Notes: generated by a model from the letters alone, not told the origin. A DNA stretch of 64,000 nucleotides from an uncultured Spirochaetaceae bacterium (GCA_944389145.1 CALXLH010000025.1:1-64000), one strand, 5' to 3'. Counted from the first letter of the stretch, positions 26,601 through 34,924 are shown. Translations and numbers: made by a program.

Positions 26601-28022
26601 CTTGTCGTATACGGCCTTCTGATGCATGAGCCTCTTATCGAGGTCAACGATCCTGCTTGCATAGGATTCAAGCTCACCCTCTGCCTTGCTCAGCCTGTCA
26701 CGGAGATCATTAGCGATCGCCTCCCCATTCCTTCTTGCAGCATCAAGCTTCTCCCTGAGCTGATTGACTTCGGACTGCTTCTTGTTCTGGGACTTGCGAA
26801 GGACCTGTATCGTATCCTTCATCTGCTGTGTGTCAGCCTCATATTTCTGCCTATACGCATCCAGATCGGCCTCGCTCTTCCTTGCCCTATCGAGGGCGTC
26901 AGATGCAGAGCGCTTGGCAATCCCGAGCGAATCCTTAAGCTTCTGGATATCGTCTGCAGATACTTCCTCAGAAAGGACCTCTGTATCCTGAGCTTCCATC
27001 CTAGCCCTCTCAGCAGCCTCTACGGACAGGTCTACGATTTCGGAATCAGATACACCATAGACGGTATCGGAAGAGACTCCGTAAGGCTCCTCGCCTCTTC
27101 GGAGAGTCTTCTTGATGAGGTCGAAATCAGAGTCGGCCATATCGACGTAGTTATCGATGATGTCCTGATCCTCGGAGAGCGTTCCCGCTATCCTCGCGCC
27201 TGAATTGACTGCCTGCTGATAGGCGTGTATCCATTCACGGGGATTGCTGTCCATCGAGGACAATACCTGATTCACAAGCTCTATCGGGGAGTTCGCATCA
27301 AGCTGGGATAGAAGCTGATACACATGGGAGCTGGATGGAACATACATCCTCGTATATGTCGTACCGTTCGATGCAGTAGCCTGAACCTTACGCGGTCCGA
27401 GTATCCTCTTAAGATCAAGGAGCCTAGGAAGAGTGTTGAAGCGCTGCTTGAAGGAGTTGACCGCTTCCTTCGGAGTCATGACATGGGCATAGTTCCATGC
27501 CTTGCGGTATATCCTCTCGGCATCCGTCTCATTCATTGTCTTGAGAGAGCCGGAGTCCTTCATAGCCTCGGCATAATCATCTGCGCTGTCGTAGTCGAAT
27601 ATCTGGCTCTGGTCCTCCGAGGATAGCAGGGAGAACTTATCGCGATCATTAAGCTCCTGCCTTGCGGTCTCCACTACCGTCTCATCTTCGGATTCGAGTT
27701 TTGCCTTCACGACATAATCAGGGAGGAATACATCTTTCTCCACGCTTCTCTTGAAGCGCTCATCATACATGCGGATGTACTTCCTCTGTCCCTGATCCAC
27801 GGCATCCTCACCAAGGGCACGCTGGGTACGGATACTGTTCTCTGTATTCTGATTGACGAGATCAGACTTCCTTAGTATCGTATCTGTAGAGGTAACTACC
27901 GATGGCGATTGGAGCCTAACTGAAAGTGCCTCTGATTTGGAGGCGGTAACTCCTGATGGCAATTGGAGCCTAACAGCAAGTGCCGCCTCAGAATTTTCAA
28001 TATCATTCACATAACGAAGCAA
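23670..28022 (-). CDS. Phage-type large polyvalent protein, 1450 aa
   Basis: A giant protein resembling the polyvalent virion-associated proteins of podovirus-like phages and prophages. The N-terminus has two 17-18 residue repeats (EALSVRLQSPSVVTS). A long coiled coil spans roughly residues 360-530. The C-terminal third, with NRSPFARVFFMFTNDLFQMW, hydrophobic AALGLLAGGW and DDDDDK, resembles the LPD38-type domain that often ends such proteins. No catalytic motif is recognised. The frame opens with TTG at 28022 just after an in-frame stop; there is no good start or ribosome site, so the 5' end may be truncated. No capsid, terminase or integrase gene is near, so this is an isolated prophage fragment. 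Confidence 0.75.
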   Translation of the reverse strand: MLRYVNDIENSEAALAVRLQLPSGVTASKSEALSVRLQSPSVVTSTDTILRKSDLVNQNTENSIRTQRALGEDAVDQGQRKYIRMYDERFKRSVEKDVFLPDYVVKAKLESEDETVVETARQELNDRDKFSLLSSEDQSQIFDYDSADDYAEAMKDSGSLKTMNETDAERIYRKAWNYAHVMTPKEAVNSFKQRFNTLPRLLDLKRILGPRKVQATASNGTTYTRMYVPSSSHVYQLLSQLDANSPIELVNQVLSSMDSNPREWIHAYQQAVNSGARIAGTLSEDQDIIDNYVDMADSDFDLIKKTLRRGEEPYGVSSDTVYGVSDSEIVDLSVEAAERARMEAQDTEVLSEEVSADDIQKLKDSLGIAKRSASDALDRARKSEADLDAYRQKYEADTQQMKDTIQVLRKSQNKKQSEVNQLREKLDAARRNGEAIANDLRDRLSKAEGELESYASRIVDLDKRLMHQKAVYDKRIEEYRNRIDRAREEARRQTARANRLNRRLLSLAVRTASERVSRAIRGKLNINSKTHDVAMLEEPIYYVYYLMHNGQNRRFSDEVSTEKMPDFDWDIESLRGGLADGMGAMDADGNVQPISIDLGHIDANGNPVIAYSGNLGAYRYERKNIPANLKKHLSQSTIDTLESDGQLKWNDLTVAEKRDIYRALADLKQEARDFRSEVTDARQTERRKAAREAARAAMGRDIGEVTDEMREVTLDYLKKNDPSYSGTPSDADVWDYISKHPDRFMDSVKTPKGKEIRDSVKLSFLKIQRIARVLDGGKDDGPFQRIFVRAFQNAYDNVLRNIDRRLADFQTALEGIIGKKGSKTYNERMNALRKNSMHFTTNALQGGGRDATLMEVMAMYIYSQNINGMTKLVATDGNNFTLESIARVNPEKVLEYIELEETLLADKGRDTSHPTPLAHVKNDLADVKNKIQSGAITNEVPEWVRNIGDMMIDQLAKETPRLAEAAYSEYNTMLQIQDRYFPLVQASRGSWGDMFGSPFKGKGAQVNAGSLNIRQKNARYPLMLDPMAVFISSVREQENLIGMTRPVADASYMLKFGNLSNVVSNRFGDKWAKALDDYVKRIASPENSLTDLEKLMNRFLGNAAAAKIGLNLMTTIKQFVSVIPAAFDGELSPADIINGISHILAPGSRRSTRELMDRVAYSTLRSGYNTEISRMQGMTDTSRATELSQRFIEFSTWLTSQGDQLSKMLVWSAKYDKEIRAGKSETDAAYEATNLVNRTLSVTNPISLAQAQTNRSPFARVFFMFTNDLFQMWNTMFGDIPMDFQNREWGRMFAHFGGVALSAAALGLLAGGWLPDDDDDKMFSTDDFLLDFMQNMLGYSIPMFGQLASEWARGYSQSMISMPDEIWKTGTMIYQDLRGNKEYTPDEYFDQIIDTLLAGGELAGVPTTGLKRPAQSAYDFDSGEWRINLWYLFGTRWGEGGPNLQSLVFD
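27889..27995. repeat. Two tandem imperfect repeats of about 51-56 bases
   Basis: Both units carry GATGGC(G/A)ATTGGAGCCTAAC followed by AAGTGCC. They are in phase with the reading frame and encode the two N-terminal peptide repeats of the polyvalent protein. Confidence 0.8.
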
Positions 28023-28063
28023 TCCCTGATCGATCCAGTTCTGTATAGATTATTGTTACCGTA

Positions 28064-28094
28064 AGGCTACCCCCCCCCCGTAGGATTTTGTCAA
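28064..28094 (-). promoter_or_regulatory. Candidate phase-variable promoter with G10 spacer
   Basis: On the minus strand a consensus TTGACA (28094-28089) is followed by nine bases, ten G (28079-28070) and TAGCCT (28069-28064). The spacer is therefore 19 bases; eight G would give the optimal 17. Slippage in a G tract between -35 and -10 is a known switch, for example at Neisseria porA. The -10 match is only moderate. It drives toward the 1450-codon gene. Confidence 0.55.
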
Positions 28095-28479
28095 GTGCTT
28101 TTTTTCACTTTTCGTTGCTTTTATGCGAGCTGATGCATTCAGCATTATCTCTTTCTCATTTAATGAATTGGATTTATTTTGATTGTTTGCTGTAACCTTT
28201 TTCGCGCTCGTTGGTTATGTATCGTAATTGATACAGCATACTGTCAGATTCCATGTGCCTTCCATATCTTATCAAGCATCGAAATATCGATGATAAGGAG
28301 AGGTTGCAGATACGTGGATCTGATACGCAGCTTCATCAGAATTGTCTTATTCAAATGAAAATCAATGTGATAATTATCCTGTTCATACATGAATCATATG
28401 AGATAAGTCAGAAAACCAATTGAATGAAAGCAAGATCAGCTTGCCGTAAAAGGAAGGCATCGTATATTATGGATGTAAA
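28095..28479. other. AT-rich gap without a gene
   Basis: No reading frame with a usable start is seen. The only clear structure is an inverted repeat at about 28268-28297, where CTTAT-CATCG arms pair with CGATG-ATAAG around AAATAT. Confidence 0.6.
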
Positions 28480-28506
28480 GAGGCACTGCCGATGAACGGT
28501 AGCCTC
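28480..28506 (-). terminator. Second hairpin downstream of the holin-like frame
   Basis: On the minus strand GAGGCTACCG...CGGCAGTGCCTC folds with GAGGC/GCCTC ends and runs into TTT. A close copy in the opposite direction is at 28696-28725 (GAGGCTACCG...GGCAGCGCC), on the other side of the small frame. Confidence 0.55.
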
Positions 28507-28526
28507 AACCTAAAACAAAAGCGAAA

Positions 28527-28554
28527 GCCGCCTCTGGGGTCTTAGCAGGGCGGC
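28527..28554 (-). terminator. Terminator directly after the holin-like frame
   Basis: GCCGCC (28527-28532) pairs with GGCGGC (28549-28554) around a 16-base loop. On the minus strand it is followed by the T-rich TTTCGCTTTTGTTTT. It starts one base past the small frame's stop. Confidence 0.65.
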
Positions 28555-28630
28555 TTATCTTATGACTGCAACTACAAGCCCGATGATCGCGATGACGACC
28601 ATGAGCATCTCATAATCACTCGCTAGACAT
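28555..28630 (-). pseudogene. Degenerate holin-like toxin peptide (type I toxin candidate)
   Basis: A GGAGGAG site leads to ATG at 28630 encoding only MSSE before a stop. One frame over, DYEMLMVVIAIIGLVVAVIR continues to a stop at 28555; an ATG at 28608 would start a 17-residue form. The peptide is a single hydrophobic helix with a basic end, like the putative holin-like toxins (Fst/TxpA class) of gut bacteria. A small indel probably broke the frame between MSSE and DYEM. The matching hairpins on both sides, in opposite directions, resemble the paired terminators of toxin mRNA and antisense RNA. No antisense promoter was established. Confidence 0.5.
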
Positions 28631-28873
28631 CTCCTCCACGAGTTCTGCAGGAGAATCGAGAGGCAACGCCTCCCGATATCCGAATCCAGCTTCGAGAGGC
28701 TACCGTCCACCGTTATGGCAGCGCCATGATGATAGCACAGGCTACCAAGCCATGGGTAGTATCCTTTAAAGGGACATAAGAGAATGAATGACCTTACTAT
28801 ATAAGCATATCTTCTCTCAAGAAGAAGTAATCCAGCGATTGTCTGGATGTGGCAGTCTGGTGATGGCGAATGG

Positions 28874-28901
28874 AAAAAGCAATGGCCGGGTTTCCCCGGC
28901 C
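28874..28901 (-). terminator. Terminator of the sigma/anti-sigma operon
   Basis: GGCCGGG (28884-28890) and CCCGGCC (28895-28901) form a seven-base stem with a GAAA tetraloop on the minus strand, followed by ATTGCTTTTT. It lies 22 bases past the anti-sigma stop. Confidence 0.88.
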
Positions 28902-28923
28902 AATCCCTCTCAAAAGCGATATA

Positions 28924-29472
28924 TCACTCGGCAGTTGCCGGTTCGATCTGTTCCAGCGGCTGCAATCCCTTCAGCGAGATATCCACATTGTAGCCCTTCT
29001 GATCGAGGTAATGCAGGATCTCCTCAAGGGTGAAGTTATCGAGGCTTGCCTCATCAGCGACATAATGCACGTTGCTGCTGTCCGCCTGCACCGCGAACGA
29101 CGGAAGAATGCTTCCAGTCTGCTCCTGGGACGTGCCGAAGAACATGAAGCCTCCGATGAAGATGAACACCACGGCAGCGGCTGCAGTCACCAATGACGGC
29201 ATCGATACCTCGAATCGGCGGCGGATGAAGCCGACCTTACGCTTTCCCTGGAAATACTTGCGATCGAGCATCGCCTCGATATCATCCTTCTTCCTCTCAA
29301 GCATCTCCGCAGGATAATCGATCCTGCGGATCCTCTCGCCAAGAGCCTTCATATCCTCAAGATGCTTGCGACACGCAGGGCAATGCTCAAGGTGTTCCTC
29401 CACCTGCGTCCTATATGGTTCCTGCAGCTCTCCATCAAGGTAGGCTGACAGCATCTGGGCATCAATACACAT
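28924..29472 (-). CDS. Anti-sigma factor with zinc-finger (zf-HC2) domain
   Basis: The N-terminal 40 residues hold AYLDGELQEPYRTQVEEHLEHCPAC cut by the HxxxCxxC zinc-binding pattern (HLEHCPAC), the mark of ZAS-type anti-sigma factors. One transmembrane helix follows near residues 93-112 (TAAAAVVFIFIGGFMFFG), leaving a C-terminal sensor domain of about 80 residues outside the membrane. It should hold the sigma factor encoded just upstream until an envelope signal releases it. The ATG at 29472 overlaps the sigma gene and has GGAGGAAAGG in front. The signal sensed is unknown. Confidence 0.88.
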   Translation of the reverse strand: MCIDAQMLSAYLDGELQEPYRTQVEEHLEHCPACRKHLEDMKALGERIRRIDYPAEMLERKKDDIEAMLDRKYFQGKRKVGFIRRRFEVSMPSLVTAAAAVVFIFIGGFMFFGTSQEQTGSILPSFAVQADSSNVHYVADEASLDNFTLEEILHYLDQKGYNVDISLKGLQPLEQIEPATAE

Positions 29473-29995
29473 CCCTTTCCTCCGAACCGAGGGCCTCCTC
29501 AAGCTTCTTGCGAGCCCTGAACACCCTCACCTTAACATTCGTCTCGGAGATGCCAAGCACCTTGGCAATGGACTTGTAGTCCAGCCCCGAGTATTCCCTC
29601 AGCTGGATTACCATCCTGAGGTTCTCAGGCAGGGATTCGATCGCAGCCCTGACTTCCCGCCTGTTCTCCGCATCTATGACTTCCTTCGCGCCATCGCGCT
29701 CGTCGACCGTGGCGAAAGGCATCCTCTTTACCTTCTCCACCATCTCGCTTTCTCTCTTGTTACGCCTCACATGGTTCAGCGCGAGATTCTTCGCAACGCG
29801 AAGGAGCCAGTACTTTGCATCATCCTCGCTCGGGAAGGTCATGTTCTTCACATAGAACCTCTCGAACGCTTCCTGCGTCAGATCCTCAGCAACCTCCAGA
29901 TTGTACACGATATGCATTATCACCTGGACAAGGAGGCGATAGTTCGCATCGTATACAAGCCGGAAATCGTCACGATCTGTGCTTCTTATCTCCAT
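29462..29995 (-). CDS. ECF-type sigma-70 family RNA polymerase sigma factor
   Basis: A 177-residue extracytoplasmic-function sigma factor. Region 2 contains VAEDLTQEAFERFY and the promoter-melting segment YWLLRVAKNLALNHVRRNKR. Region 4 contains LREYSGLDYKSIAKVLGISETNVKVRVFRARKKL, split here as the -35-recognition helix-turn-helix. It overlaps the anti-sigma gene by 11 bases, the usual pairing. Its regulon would be recognised by a shared -35 AAC-type motif upstream of this operon, which I could not identify. Confidence 0.93.
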   Translation of the reverse strand: MEIRSTDRDDFRLVYDANYRLLVQVIMHIVYNLEVAEDLTQEAFERFYVKNMTFPSEDDAKYWLLRVAKNLALNHVRRNKRESEMVEKVKRMPFATVDERDGAKEVIDAENRREVRAAIESLPENLRMVIQLREYSGLDYKSIAKVLGISETNVKVRVFRARKKLEEALGSEERDVY

Positions 29996-30022
29996 AATAT
30001 CAACAATCCAGGAAGAAGAAGG

Positions 30023-31423
30023 TTACACCCTCTTCTCAAGAACGGGACCTTGAGGGGTATCCCGGACGATGAAGCCACGCTCAAGGAGGATATCGCGGAT
30101 CTCATCAGCCCTGGCGAAATCCCTAGCCTTCTTTGCCGCGCTCCTCTCCTCAAGGAGCTTCCGCTCCTCCTCACCGCCGACTGTTTCCGCACATGATGCC
30201 TCGATCCCTTCAAGGCCGAGCCCCAGTATGCCATCCATATGATAGGCCGCAGCGAGCTTGTCGGATGAGGGAATGTCATCCTTGAGCATCAGCCAGAGCT
30301 GAGAAAGCGCCTGAGGTGCCGAAAGATCGTTCTCCATCGCCTCATCGAATGCCCTCATATAGCCCATAGCCTTCTCTCCCGGCTCCTTGGCAACCTCGCC
30401 CTCAGACTTCAGCTGGGCGATCTTATCGAAGAGATTGCGGCGTGCGGCACGCGCATGGTCAAGCGCCTCGAAGGAGAACTTCAGCTGGCTCCTGTAGTGC
30501 CCTGAAAGGCAGAAGTAGCGGTAATCGAGCGGATCATACCCCTTCTCCTTAAGCACGGACAGCGTCAGGAACTCGCCAGAGGACTTGCTCATCTTTCCGC
30601 TGTCATTGAGAAGGAACTCGCCATGGCACCAGTAATTCACCCATACATGGCCGGTCGCAGCCTCAGACTGCGCGATCTCATTCGTGTGGTGAACGGGGAT
30701 GGCATCGATGCCTCCGCAATGTATGTCGAAATGCTCACCGAGGTACTTCATCGACATCGCCGAGCATTCTATATGCCATCCCGGATAGCCGCGTCCCCAC
30801 GGGGAATCCCACATCATCGCCTGATCCTTGAACTTCGAGTTGGTGAACCACAGCACGAAGTCCTTCGGGTTGCGCTTGTTCGAATCGATATCTATCCTCG
30901 CACCGCTCTTCAGCTCATCCAGATCCAGCCGCGCAAGCTTGCCATAGTCATCGATCGAATCGATCGAGAAATAGACGTTGCCGCCAGCAGTGTATGTATG
31001 ACCGCCGTCCTCAAGCCTCTTTATCAGGGCTATCATATCAGAGATATGATCGGTGGCCTTGCAGACGATATCAGGCCTGATGATCCTCAGGTCCTTCTCA
31101 TCAGAGAAGAAGGCATCGGTATAGAACCTCGCGATATCCCAGACGCTGCGCCCGGACTCCCTCGCGCTCTTCTCCATCTTATCCTCGCCGTCGTCGCCAT
31201 CACCGGTCAGATGCCCGACATCGGTTATGTTCATCACATGGCAGACCTCGAGACCTGAACGCTCAAGCGTACGATGCAGGAGGTCCTCGAAGATATATGT
31301 CCTCAGATTGCCTATATGCGCATAGTTATATACGGTAGGACCGCAGCAGTACATCGAGGCCTTGCCTGGAACGATGGGTACGAATTCCTCGATGCTTCTG
31401 GACATTGTATTATATAGCTTCAT
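30023..31423 (-). CDS. cysS: Cysteinyl-tRNA synthetase
   Basis: Class I synthetase that charges tRNA-Cys. The start MKLYNTMSRSIEEF is followed by MYCCGPTVYNYAHIGNLR, which gives a zinc ligand cysteine and the HIGH motif. The other zinc ligands are in WHIECSAM and GGIDAIPVHHTNEIAQSE. The KMSKS loop reads GKMSKSSGEF. Length 466 is standard. A CGGAG site lies five bases before the ATG. The promoter faces that of murB in a 75-base divergent gap. Confidence 0.97.
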   Translation of the reverse strand: MKLYNTMSRSIEEFVPIVPGKASMYCCGPTVYNYAHIGNLRTYIFEDLLHRTLERSGLEVCHVMNITDVGHLTGDGDDGEDKMEKSARESGRSVWDIARFYTDAFFSDEKDLRIIRPDIVCKATDHISDMIALIKRLEDGGHTYTAGGNVYFSIDSIDDYGKLARLDLDELKSGARIDIDSNKRNPKDFVLWFTNSKFKDQAMMWDSPWGRGYPGWHIECSAMSMKYLGEHFDIHCGGIDAIPVHHTNEIAQSEAATGHVWVNYWCHGEFLLNDSGKMSKSSGEFLTLSVLKEKGYDPLDYRYFCLSGHYRSQLKFSFEALDHARAARRNLFDKIAQLKSEGEVAKEPGEKAMGYMRAFDEAMENDLSAPQALSQLWLMLKDDIPSSDKLAAAYHMDGILGLGLEGIEASCAETVGGEEERKLLEERSAAKKARDFARADEIRDILLERGFIVRDTPQGPVLEKRV

Positions 31424-31442
31424 GCATGACTCCGTATTGCCT

Positions 31443-31448
31443 TATAAT
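31443..31448 (+). promoter_or_regulatory. -10 box for murB in divergent gap
   Basis: A perfect TATAAT; the complement of nearly the same bases gives TATTAT toward cysS. The -35 elements are weak. The two promoters therefore overlap and may compete. Confidence 0.45.
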
Positions 31449-31498
31449 ACCAATATAGGCCGATGTTTCCAATAAGGAGGCTGGAAAAGGAGCATAAC

Positions 31499-32401
31499 AT
31501 GGCAAGGATGGAGCCGAGGAAGGCGGAGATAATAGTCACGGAAGCCTTCAGCATGAGCGGCCGCTCCTCATTCCACACGGGAGGGAGGGCCGAATACTAC
31601 GCAGAGCCGAGGGACCTTGAGGAGACACGGAGCGTGCTGGAGCTCGCATACAAGCGCTCGCTGCCGGTGACGATCATCGGAGGCGGCACCCATATCCTCG
31701 TCTCCGAGGAAGGCATACCCGGCATCGTGCTATCCACAAGGGAGCTAAGGGGCATCTCGATAAAAGGCGATCTCCTGCTGGCCTCTCCCGGAGAGATGCT
31801 GGATATCATCATAAACATCGCCATAGAGCATAGCCTCATCGGGCTTGAGGAGATTGCGGGTATTCCCGGGACGATTGCCGGAGCGATAACCGTGAACGCC
31901 AATGCCAACGGCCGCTCGATATCCGACCTGTTCTTCTACGCCGACGTGCTCACGCCGGATGGGAGGATGCACCGCTATCCGAACTATCACGATGCCTTCG
32001 GATCCCAGTCCTCTGTCATAGGCCGCGGAGGCCTCGTGGTAATGGTGGCGCTCAACCTCATACCGTCGAAAAGGACAGCGGAGGCCAGGATGCGCAAGGA
32101 GGAGTATGTCGAGAGGATGTTCATTCCCCCATGCGCACGCTTCTCAGGAGAGATCTTCCGCGACCCGGAAGGGATGAAGGCAGAGGACGTCCTGCGAGAA
32201 GCGGGCATGACAGGCTACCATGGATTCAGGGCTGAGTTCTCGGAATACCAGCCGAACTCAATCTTCACGTACCCAGGCTGTACCTCCGATGAGATATACG
32301 CGCTGATCAGGACGGCAGAGAAGGAGGTAGAGGATAAGACCGGCATAAGGCTTACCCGCTCCATAACCCTCCTAGGTCCTTTCAGAGATCAAGCGCTATA
32401 G
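31499..32401 (+). CDS. murB: UDP-N-acetylenolpyruvoylglucosamine reductase
   Basis: FAD enzyme that reduces UDP-GlcNAc-enolpyruvate to UDP-MurNAc in peptidoglycan synthesis. MSGRSSFHTGG and IIGGGTHILVSEEGIPG form the FAD-binding part. AGIPGTIAGAITVNANA is the pyrophosphate loop, where the usual MNAG is changed to VNAN. The C-terminal domain has SGEIFRDPEG and EYQPNSIF in place of the common GxxFKNP and HANFIVN. These changes make it a diverged MurB, but a second one is not seen in the window. The start at 31499 has AAGGAG six bases before it. The last 20 bases overlap the next, converging gene. Confidence 0.85.
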   Translation: MARMEPRKAEIIVTEAFSMSGRSSFHTGGRAEYYAEPRDLEETRSVLELAYKRSLPVTIIGGGTHILVSEEGIPGIVLSTRELRGISIKGDLLLASPGEMLDIIINIAIEHSLIGLEEIAGIPGTIAGAITVNANANGRSISDLFFYADVLTPDGRMHRYPNYHDAFGSQSSVIGRGGLVVMVALNLIPSKRTAEARMRKEEYVERMFIPPCARFSGEIFRDPEGMKAEDVLREAGMTGYHGFRAEFSEYQPNSIFTYPGCTSDEIYALIRTAEKEVEDKTGIRLTRSITLLGPFRDQAL

Positions 32402-33398
32402 CAACCGCCACCGAACGATCAGAGGAAAGCCTCAGGAGAAGACGGGAATGCTCGGTATCAAGCTCCCTTTCCAGCTCGACATATCCCCTGCCCTCATCGA
32501 ACCCTGCCTCTATGCCGCCGTAGCGGAAGAGCGCCACGAGGCCATGGTCGCTGTCATATCCAAGCTCAAGAAAGCCATGGCGGATCGTGAATCTGTCACG
32601 CTTGCGGCTGCGTCCTCGGCGAGAGAAGGAATATTCCATCGCTGAATATATGATGACGCCATGTATATCGAGGATGGAACGCAGCTCCGCCTCGTACGGA
32701 AGGTAATCCTCTGAGAATACAGGAGCCTCGCCTATGCGAAGCTCGAACTCTGACATAAAGCAATCCTTTTTTATCATTCCGTTTACGCTATATAAGAATC
32801 TATCATAATCATCATACAACAGAGGAGGACCTCCGGCAGCAATGGAGACGGAATAGCCATTCCATTCGGCAGACAGCGACAGGAAGCCATCAAGCCCCAG
32901 ATATCGGGAGAACGAGGCGATACCGAGCGCGCGGAGGAAGCCCAGGTCGACAGACGCAGCCCAGTATAGCGTCTCACGCTCCTCAAGCCGCCATTGATGC
33001 ATCAGAGGCCGGCCTTGCATGGAGTCGCCAGCATACAGCAGGGCAAGGGAAAATGAATCATAGGAAAGCGATGCCGCCGCAAGAGGACGATCATCTAGCG
33101 CGATTCCGACGGAAAGGGGTCCTAGGGCAAGCACGGCTCCCGAGCGGTGGCCATCAGCCGTAAAGGGCAGGCATTCCAGCTCTATCCCACGTCCCACTCC
33201 ATGGGGCTCCGCGATCGTCCGCACAAGGCCCGACCGGTCGATCTGCCCGACACGCATAGGCCCCAGATCCATGAAGAGATTTCCATCGGTAAGGGAGAGA
33301 CGGAACATATCCTCCCTGATCTCCCTGAGCTCCTGGGAGGCATATGCGCCGGCATGGAGCGGAACGGATATAATCAGCAGGACAATGATCGCAATCAT
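32382..33398 (-). CDS. Exported hypothetical protein, beta-strand rich, 338 aa
   Basis: I do not recognise this protein. An N-terminal signal sequence (IIVLLIISVPLHAGAYA) is followed by alternating short strands such as GAVLALGPLSVGIALDD and GLVALFRYGGIEAGFDE, the rhythm of an outer-membrane barrel. The C-terminus ends SVAVAIALDL, without the terminal aromatic residue usual for barrels. No known domain is evident. Its end overlaps the end of murB by 20 bases on the opposite strand. Confidence 0.7.
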   Translation of the reverse strand: MIAIIVLLIISVPLHAGAYASQELREIREDMFRLSLTDGNLFMDLGPMRVGQIDRSGLVRTIAEPHGVGRGIELECLPFTADGHRSGAVLALGPLSVGIALDDRPLAAASLSYDSFSLALLYAGDSMQGRPLMHQWRLEERETLYWAASVDLGFLRALGIASFSRYLGLDGFLSLSAEWNGYSVSIAAGGPPLLYDDYDRFLYSVNGMIKKDCFMSEFELRIGEAPVFSEDYLPYEAELRSILDIHGVIIYSAMEYSFSRRGRSRKRDRFTIRHGFLELGYDSDHGLVALFRYGGIEAGFDEGRGYVELERELDTEHSRLLLRLSSDRSVAVAIALDL

Positions 33399-33504
33399 GC
33401 CCTATATACGCCCTGGACTACCTTTTTTGCCAATCTTGGATATGTACTTTTTTCGTTCCTTGCTATATACATTGCGTGTATAACGTTTTTCAGGAGAATA
33501 GGTA

Positions 33505-34869
33505 ATGGTCATACTGACACTTAACTGCGGCAGCTCGTCTGCCAAGTACCAGGTCTACGACTGGGAGGAGAAGGATGTGCTTTGCGTAGGAGTAGTCGAG
33601 CGCATCGGACTAGAATACTCCACGATCGAGCAGAAGTCTGCCGGCAAGGAAGAGTACCACGAGCGCTTCGTATCTCCGACGCACAAGGAAGCGATCGAAC
33701 TTATCCTCAAGATGCTTGTCGATCCGACCTATGGATGCATCAAGAGCCTCAGCGAGATCGGTGCGGTAGGCCACAGGGTCCTCCATGGAGGAGAGCTCTT
33801 CAAGAAATCCACGCTGGTAGACGAGAAGGTCGTCGAGCAGCTCAAGTCCCTGATTCCGCTCGGACCGCTTCACATGCCAGCGAACATCATGGGCATCGAG
33901 AGCGCCATGAAGCTCATGCCGGGCGTGCCTAACGCAATCGTAATGGATACGGCATTCCATCAGACGATGCCTGAGGAGTCCTTCATGTACGCAGTGCCAT
34001 ATGAGTGGTACACGAAGTACAACGTGCGCCGCTATGGCTTCCATGGGACGAGCCACCTCTACTGCGCAAAGCGCGCAGCTCTCCTTCTTGGCAAGGAAAA
34101 CAAGGATACGAACGTCATAATCCTCCATATCGGCAACGGAGCATCAGCCTGTGCGGTGAAGAACGGCGTCTGCATCGATACCTCGATGGGACTTACCCCG
34201 CTTGAAGGCCTCGTGATGGGAACCAGGTCCGGTGATATCGATCCGGCAATCGTCTCATACATCTCATCCAATACAGGCATGAGCGCACAGGAGATCGATA
34301 CGGTGCTGAACAAGAAGTCAGGACTCATGGGACTGTGCGGCATGTCAGACAGAAGGGATGTCCATGAGGCAGCCAACAGCGGCAACAGGCAGGCCCAGCT
34401 CGGCGTCGCCATGGAGACACACAGGATCAAGAAGTACATCGGCGCCTACGCCGCGCTCCTCGGACGCGTGGATGCCATCGTCTTCACAGCAGGAGTCGGA
34501 GAGATGGGAGAGCACATCAGGCGCGGTGCATGCGAGGGTCTTGAGAGCCTTGGCATCATGATCGACGAGGAGAAGAACAACCTTTCACACTGCCGCAACG
34601 CCGAGACCTGCATCTCCAAGGACGAGAGCCCTGTGAAGATCTTCGTCATTCCGACCGATGAGGAGCTCGTGATCACGGAGGATGCCCATGCGCTCATGAA
34701 CGGCACCTATGATATACACACGAACTTCCACTATTCGTTCGAGTCTCCGGATTACGTCAACAAGGCTAGGGCAAGAGGCCTCAAGGAGAACCTTAGGAAG
34801 AACCCTGCCCTTGAGAGGATCATCGCCCTTCCACCAGCGAAGGCATCCTGCTCTACTAAGGGTTGCTAA
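33505..34869 (+). CDS. ackA: Acetate kinase
   Basis: Makes ATP from acetyl-phosphate, yielding acetate, the last step of a fermentative pathway. The start [13 protein letters not shown] holds the ASKHA phosphate-1 motif. [29 protein letters not shown] and RYGFHGTSH are acetate kinase signatures, and [12 protein letters not shown] is the adenosine motif. At 454 residues it is about 50 longer than typical enzymes; the extra is mostly at the C-terminus (from about residue 410, ending CSTKGC). No phosphotransacetylase gene is adjacent. The ATG is preceded by AGGAGAATAGGTA. Confidence 0.95.
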   Translation: MVILTLNCGSSSAKYQVYDWEEKDVLCVGVVERIGLEYSTIEQKSAGKEEYHERFVSPTHKEAIELILKMLVDPTYGCIKSLSEIGAVGHRVLHGGELFKKSTLVDEKVVEQLKSLIPLGPLHMPANIMGIESAMKLMPGVPNAIVMDTAFHQTMPEESFMYAVPYEWYTKYNVRRYGFHGTSHLYCAKRAALLLGKENKDTNVIILHIGNGASACAVKNGVCIDTSMGLTPLEGLVMGTRSGDIDPAIVSYISSNTGMSAQEIDTVLNKKSGLMGLCGMSDRRDVHEAANSGNRQAQLGVAMETHRIKKYIGAYAALLGRVDAIVFTAGVGEMGEHIRRGACEGLESLGIMIDEEKNNLSHCRNAETCISKDESPVKIFVIPTDEELVITEDAHALMNGTYDIHTNFHYSFESPDYVNKARARGLKENLRKNPALERIIALPPAKASCSTKGC

Positions 34870-34875
34870 CAAATC

Positions 34876-34897
34876 GAGGGCTGCTTCGGCAGCCCTC
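34876..34897 (+). terminator. Terminator after ackA
   Basis: Nine-base stem GAGGGCTGC/GCAGCCCTC with an exceptionally stable TTCG tetraloop, followed by ATTACTTAAT. Confidence 0.8.
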
Positions 34898-34924
34898 ATT
34901 ACTTAATATCCAATTCAATACGAC

